A DNA stretch of 9,338 nucleotides. Origin: Gammaproteobacteria bacterium. GTDB taxonomy: Bacteria; Gemmatimonadota; Gemmatimonadetes; Longimicrobiales; Gaopeijiaceae. Within the stretch, counting starts at the first letter, position 1; every line of letters begins with the position of its first letter. The notes beneath the pieces are model-generated. The model did no database searches. It worked only from the letters and a program-made list of their open reading frames with translations, and had not been told where the DNA came from. Positions 6,212 to 9,338 of this stretch are shown one piece after another. The position numbers were made by a program, and so were the translations under genes. The DNA lies in NCBI GenBank assembly GCA_024638345.1, contig JAHEKL010000096.1, positions 1 to 9,338 of the forward strand. The letters are read 5' to 3'.

Positions 6212-6853
6212 CTATTCGAAGACGCCTACGCGCTTCAGGTCCCTCCGGATCGCCACGTACTCACGGAGTCCCCCCTTCAGGGTGAAGGCGCGGGTAACCT
6301 CGAAGGGCGCGAGCACGTCCTCGACCTCGGCCGGCAGCAAGGGCTGCCGGCCCGGCCTGGGCGGGCCCACCGGCTCACAACGCATCCTATTCACGTTCAT
6401 CAGCGAGAATCGGAGGGGGTGCGTGCTGGCCCCCTCGGACGCCTCGACTATCACGTGGAGACGGGCATTCGGCGCAGTGACCTCGACAAGCCGCTCTACG
6501 AACCCGGCGCGCTCCTCGGGAAAGAGCCGATCGAGGATGTCCCACCCCAACACCAGGTCGTAGGGCCGCTCCGACTGTGCCGGGACGGCTCTTGCGACGG
6601 CGGCCCGCCCGCGGGGCAGGGTTCCGCCCTCCAGCAGATCCGCGAAGCGCACCCTGCTCGCAAACCGGCTATAGACGCGGAGACTCGCTTCGGCGGCGGA
6701 TCCGAGATCGAGCACGGCGTGGGTCCGGTCCTCACCGACACCCTCCAACATGGCCGCGACGCCCGGAGTCGCTCGCTCGAGCGTCTCCGTCGGTTCGTTC
6801 GGCTGCGCTTCCGTGTTCGGGGTGTGGCCTCGGATCCGGCGTAGCCATTCCAC
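6212..6853 (-). CDS. Divergent class I SAM-dependent methyltransferase-like protein
   Basis: This 213-residue protein has the layout of a Rossmann methyltransferase. AVLDLGSAAEASLRVYSRF (46-64) stands where motif I binds SAM, VRFADLLEG (68-76) follows as the second strand, then YDLVLGWDILDRLFPEERAGFVERLVEVTAPNARLHVIVEAS (98-139), the motif IV to VI region. The glycine-rich GxGxG of motif I is missing (DLGSAAEAS), so SAM binding may be lost or altered. The start is a GTG, with AGGGAG about 8 nt upstream inside the 3' end of the bactofilin gene. The spacing of 12 nt from the bactofilin stop indicates one operon. The first 25 residues look disordered. No substrate can be inferred; a catalytically inactive partner of the bactofilin is possible. 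Confidence 0.75.
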   Translation of the reverse strand: MEWLRRIRGHTPNTEAQPNEPTETLERATPGVAAMLEGVGEDRTHAVLDLGSAAEASLRVYSRFASRVRFADLLEGGTLPRGRAAVARAVPAQSERPYDLVLGWDILDRLFPEERAGFVERLVEVTAPNARLHVIVEASEGASTHPLRFSLMNVNRMRCEPVGPPRPGRQPLLPAEVEDVLAPFEVTRAFTLKGGLREYVAIRRDLKRVGVFE

Positions 6854-6865
6854 CCCCTCGGCTCC

Positions 6866-7438
6866 CTAGGTCGTGACCTTGGCCGGGGCTGCGGCCTGGC
6901 TCTTTTCCTTTTCCTTGCCGTCGTTCTGGGACGAGCTCTCGATCCTATCCAGCTTCTTCATGGGCTCCGGTGTGCTTTTGGATTGCCCGGTCGCTGAATC
7001 AGCCGGCCTGCCAGTCCGACTGGCTCCCTCGCCCATGTCGACACCGCCTCGGAACCGGGCTCCGTCTTCCAGGACGAGCCGGGGTGCCGAGATGTCGCCC
7101 TTGACCGTAGCAGAAGTGCGGAGCACTACCTGCTCGTCTGCGCTGACGTTTCCCTCGACCTTGCCCTCGACCGTGACTATACGCGCGGCCACGTCGGCTT
7201 TCACCTCACCGTCCGGCCCCACGGTCACCGCGTGCTGCTTGAGATTCACCGAACCCTCGACGCGGCCTTGGATCATGAGATCCTCGTCACCGGTCACCTC
7301 ACCACGAATCGTGATGGAGCGACCGATGGTCGCGCTCTGACCCTTCGAAGGGGCCGCAGTAATCGGGCGCTCCCGACGCGGGTTCGCTTCCGATCTCGGG
7401 TCGGGCATCTGATCGGGTGCCTCATCCTTCTTCCACAT
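6866..7438 (-). CDS. Bactofilin (polymer-forming cytoskeletal protein)
   Basis: Of 190 residues, the central stretch 38-136 is a bactofilin right-handed beta-helix. It carries repeats such as IGRSITIRGEVTGDEDLMIQGRVEG, VTVGPDGEVKADVAA, VTVEGKVEGNVSA and VVLRTSATVKGDISA. The flanks are charged and look disordered (1-35, and 137-190 rich in Lys, Ser, Glu, Pro). Bactofilins self-assemble without nucleotide into membrane-associated filaments that position cell-wall enzymes, polar machinery or chromosome partition proteins. The ATG has GGAGG 6 nt upstream. It is the first gene of a two-gene operon with a methyltransferase-like protein. No peptidoglycan hydrolase (M23) or ParAB gene, the common partners, is in view. 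N-terminal membrane-targeting residues cannot be judged. Confidence 0.95.
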   Translation of the reverse strand: MWKKDEAPDQMPDPRSEANPRRERPITAAPSKGQSATIGRSITIRGEVTGDEDLMIQGRVEGSVNLKQHAVTVGPDGEVKADVAARIVTVEGKVEGNVSADEQVVLRTSATVKGDISAPRLVLEDGARFRGGVDMGEGASRTGRPADSATGQSKSTPEPMKKLDRIESSSQNDGKEKEKSQAAAPAKVTT

Positions 7439-7847
7439 GTGCTGCCTCCGTCGGTTGTGCTTCTGGCGTGCCCACGTCCTGCCAACGGCCGGACGAGTGG
7501 AGCCAGTCGAACTCCGAGCTCATCCCGATCGCCGGATGGGCATCATGATGCTCGGTCATGCCAGATGGCAAGGGATGTACCACCCAAGCCGCGATGGCCG
7601 TTCTACGAGCATTCTCGGGCCTAACCCTGGGCTTCACCCCCGACGGATGGGCTCCACCCGATCGATAGAACCACGGGCAGAGAGGTATTTTTTGCCTTGG
7701 GCCGGAAGTTCTTCCCTGAAGTCGCATAGGCCTGGCAAGCGCAAAGTCCTCGATCCTCCGGATTCCGAGCTGGCTTGCGATCTCGAAGCGCCGACGGCAA
7801 TCTGACGGCGCCGTCCGACGAGGTTTCTCAGTCAGGAGGAAGATTAG
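7439..7847. other. Divergent intergenic region of about 410 bp without a credible gene
   Basis: This lies between the bactofilin (leftward) and DUF1080 (rightward) start codons, so it should hold both promoters. Open frames on both strands exist but have low-complexity, Arg/Pro-rich products and no ribosome-binding site, as expected of GC-rich noise. Visible symmetry: a 12-nt perfect palindrome GCATCATGATGC (7540-7551), GGAAG-TT-CTTCC (7704-7715) and GACGGCGCCGTC (7804-7815). A lone T6 run (7688-7693) lacks a good hairpin. I could not place a convincing promoter on either strand. Confidence 0.5.
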
Positions 7848-8438
7848 ATGAAGCCCCAACTCATTGTCGTACTCGGCTTGTCGATCCTTGGGATCACGGG
7901 CGCCGTCGCCCCTACTGCGCTGAGCGCCCAAGACGCCTGGACCACGTTGTTCGATGGCTCCAACCTGGAGGGTTGGGAGGCGCTGGGGGACGCGAACTGG
8001 GCCCTGGGCGACGGCGCGGTTTCAGCCGACAGCGGAAGTGGCTTTTTGGTGAGCGAGGAGTCCTATGGTGACTTCGAGTTGACTCTGGAGTTCTGGGTGG
8101 ATACGCCGGCCAACAGCGGCATCTTCATCCGCTGCGCCGATCCTGGTCAGATCCGGGATACGAATTGCTACGAGGTCAACATCTTCGACACCCGACCAGA
8201 CCAGACCTACAGAACGGGTGGAATCGTCCATATCGCAGCCCCGACCAGCGTGATCGATGCAGGTGGGCAGTGGAACAGCTACGAGATCCGGGCGGAGGGT
8301 CCGCGGCTACGCGTGTCCCTCAACGGAACGCAGATCGTCGACGCGCAGGACGGCCAGTTCACCGAGGGCCCGATCGCGCTCCAGTACGGAGCCGGAACCG
8401 TACGGTTTCGAAACGTGAGGGTTCGCTCACTCGATTGA
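7848..8438 (+). CDS. Exported DUF1080 / 3-keto-disaccharide hydrolase family protein
   Basis: This 196-residue protein starts with a signal peptide (hydrophobic 5-25, likely cleavage after LSA27 before QDAW). The mature part is a single concanavalin/LamG-like jelly roll: TTLFDGSNLEGWEA (32-45), the hallmark opening of the family, then SYGDFELTLEFWV (72-84), NSGIFIRC (89-96), YEVNIFDT (108-115), TGGIVHIA (123-130), WNSYEIRAEGPRLRVSLNG (142-160) and GPIALQYGAGTVRFRNVRVR (174-193). Characterised members hydrolyse 3-keto-glucosides in the periplasm; most are untested. AGGAGG lies 9 nt before the ATG. No oxidoreductase partner (GMC or Gfo/Idh/MocA), usual for 3-keto-sugar pathways, is visible. It converges on the pilin gene 34 bp away. 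Confidence 0.93.
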   Translation: MKPQLIVVLGLSILGITGAVAPTALSAQDAWTTLFDGSNLEGWEALGDANWALGDGAVSADSGSGFLVSEESYGDFELTLEFWVDTPANSGIFIRCADPGQIRDTNCYEVNIFDTRPDQTYRTGGIVHIAAPTSVIDAGGQWNSYEIRAEGPRLRVSLNGTQIVDAQDGQFTEGPIALQYGAGTVRFRNVRVRSLD

Positions 8439-8472
8439 GCGTGTCCGCGAATTCAGGCGGGTGGCTCCCAGG

Positions 8473-8832
8473 CTACGAGCAGTCGATCGTACCGACAGCC
8501 GCGTCGTAGTCGCAGGTGACGGCGGAGGACGCGTGGCTGGCCGTGGCATCCCAGGTGGCCCCGTTCGCGGCATTGATCACGACAGACACGCCGTTGGTGG
8601 GCATGAAGAGGTCGGCCGCGGTGAGGTCCGCAATGTCGCTTGCGTAGGCCAGGTTGTTCGTTTGGTGGTAGATCTCCTGCGCACCCCGGACACGGTTCAG
8701 GTCCGACTGCATCGACGCCACGAACGCACGATCGCTGGTCTGGGCGAAGCGGGGAATCGACAACGTGGCCAGAATGCCCAAGATGACGATCACGATCATG
8801 ATCTCCAACAGGGTGAATCCCTTGCTGTCCAT
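8473..8832 (-). CDS. Type IV pilin or pseudopilin-like protein
   Basis: The product is 119 residues. It begins with the short leader MDSKG, cleaved before FTLLEIMIVIVILGILATLSIPRF, the classic prepilin peptidase and N-methylation site with Glu at mature +5 followed by the hydrophobic assembly helix. The globular part contains LNRVRGAQEIYH (45-56) and ends in a C-terminal pair of cysteines (C107 and C118), the usual pilin D-loop disulfide. I chose the ATG at 8832 because the leader length is right; a longer in-frame start at 8880 would add 16 residues and is less likely, though a few pilins have long leaders. A GGGGGA sequence lies about 8 nt upstream. No other pilus genes are adjacent, so the assembly machinery must be elsewhere. 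A near-consensus sigma-54 promoter precedes it. Confidence 0.93.
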   Translation of the reverse strand: MDSKGFTLLEIMIVIVILGILATLSIPRFAQTSDRAFVASMQSDLNRVRGAQEIYHQTNNLAYASDIADLTAADLFMPTNGVSVVINAANGATWDATASHASSAVTCDYDAAVGTIDCS

Positions 8833-8909
8833 CCTCGATCCCCCAGGTCTGCTTTCCACTCCAGCCTCACTTTGGCCCATCTACCACATGTTGCTCCGCC
8901 GGGTCGGAA

Positions 8910-8926
8910 TGCAAAGTTCACACCAG
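8910..8926 (-). promoter_or_regulatory. Sigma-54 (RpoN) promoter of the pilin gene
   Basis: Minus-strand CTGGTGTGAACTTTGCA fits YTGGCACGRNNNTTGCW at 11 of 14 specified positions. The essential GG (8924-8923) and GC (8912-8911) have exactly the required 12-nt -24/-12 spacing. The predicted start is near 8899, giving a leader of about 67 nt before the pilin ATG. Major pilin genes in many bacteria are under RpoN with the PilS/PilR two-component system, so the context supports it. An enhancer site should lie 100-200 bp upstream, in the direction of the glycerate kinase gene. Confidence 0.7.
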
Positions 8927-8960
8927 CCCAGTGGGGCATCGCGTTAATGATTGTCTAGTA

Positions 8961-8976
8961 TCGGCTTATCAGCCGA
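8961..8976. repeat. Small inverted repeat in the pilin/glycerate kinase intergenic region
   Basis: TCGGCT-TATC-AGCCGA is a perfect six-bp stem with a four-base loop. It lies about 60 bp upstream of the predicted pilin transcription start and about 85 bp before the glycerate kinase ATG. It could be an operator or enhancer half-site, or chance. No T-tract follows. Confidence 0.4.
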
Positions 8977-9061
8977 CGGTCGAATCGGATCCATGCTCCG
9001 AATCGCTACACCTTTCGGATCGACTGGAAGCGCTTGCACGATTTCTCGAGACAGGCCTTCC

Positions 9062-9338
9062 ATGCGTGTCCTAGTCGTGCCGGACAAGTTCAAGAGCACG
9101 CTGACCGCTCGTCAGGCGGCCCGGGCCATTGCCACGGGCTGGAGACGAGTGCGGCCCTCCGATGCGTTGGACCTACTGCCGATGACCGACGGTGGAGACG
9201 GGTTCGGCAGGATCATGGGGTCGCTCATGGGCGCGCGAGCCTGACGGTAAGGTTTTGGAGCTCAGCAGCACATCGTCCGGGAGCGTCGTAGCCCGAATTG
9301 AAACCAGCATCGGCGAATTTTCCAGCGAGCCGCGCCTC
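9062..9338 (+). pseudogene. Glycerate kinase, 5' part only, reading frame apparently broken near codon 60
   Basis: From the ATG at 9062 the product begins MRVLVVPDKFKSTLTARQAA and continues through LLPMTDGGDGFG. This is the characteristic N-terminus of the glycerate 2-kinase family (GlxK/GarK type), with its PDKFK.SLTA and DGG[ED]G motifs. The family phosphorylates D-glycerate and is about 370 residues long, but here the frame stops at TGA 9242-9244 after 60 codons. In the +2 frame the sequence continues with LTVR and AAHRPGA (9241-9285), a stretch that resembles the family's next conserved segment (TVDAAHRP). That frame also stops at 9289. One or more indels, a real pseudogene, or base-call errors near a contig end would explain this. 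The ribosome-binding site is weak. Confidence 0.6.

Noticed and set aside
7681..7700. Intrinsic terminator at the T6 run
   Set aside because: Only a four- to five-bp stem with a large loop can be drawn around it and no gene ends just upstream on the plus strand.
7422..7931. A 169-codon open frame on the minus strand across the bactofilin/DUF1080 intergenic region
   Set aside because: It overlaps both flanking gene starts in other frames, has no ribosome-binding site and yields a compositionally random, Arg/Pro-rich product; long open frames are expected at this GC content.

Overview
The window is GC-rich bacterial chromosomal DNA with tightly packed genes. It reads like an environmental, Gram-negative-type genome. 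Two genes encode clear exported, signal-peptide proteins: a cytochrome c/Vgb-type propeller fusion and a DUF1080 (3-keto-disaccharide hydrolase) protein. A DUF3500 protein is probably also exported or membrane-anchored. There is also a bactofilin, a type IV pilin and an HU variant. This mix is common in Gemmatimonadota and related soil or marine phyla, but that placement is inference from gene content; there is no rRNA or marker gene here to settle it. I see no insertion sequence, integrase, tRNA, CRISPR array or phage gene.

Layout: (1) 2-841 (+), the 3' end of a polytopic membrane protein, overlapping tail-to-tail by 16 bp with (2) 826-1647 (-), a family 2 glycosyltransferase. (3) 1858-3084 (+), an exported c-type cytochrome fused to a Vgb-like beta-propeller, whose stop codon overlaps that of (4) 3081-4271 (-), a cupin/HTH/cupin protein. 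A roughly 400-bp non-coding stretch follows, holding a perfect 12-bp inverted repeat and a nested RNA-like fold, and leads into (5) 4693-4986 (+), an HU-family DNA-binding protein with a very strong intrinsic terminator. (6) 5138-6181 (+) encodes a DUF3500 protein. (7, 8) 7438-6212 (-) is a two-gene operon of a bactofilin and a divergent methyltransferase-like protein. (9) 7848-8438 (+) encodes a DUF1080 lipid- or sugar-related exported protein. (10) 8473-8832 (-) encodes a type IV pilin with a near-consensus sigma-54 promoter. (11) From 9062 (+) runs the 5' part of a glycerate kinase whose frame breaks near codon 60.

The genes do not form one pathway. Transcription direction alternates, so almost every gene is its own transcription unit. 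Possible themes are the cell envelope (glycosyltransferase, membrane protein, bactofilin, pilin) and periplasmic oxidation or carbohydrate turnover (cytochrome-propeller, DUF3500, DUF1080, glycerate kinase). The parts most worth following up are the structured region upstream of HU, the sigma-54 pilin promoter, the cupin-HTH-cupin protein with a preserved His/Glu/His pattern, the conserved histidines of the DUF3500 protein, and the broken glycerate kinase frame.
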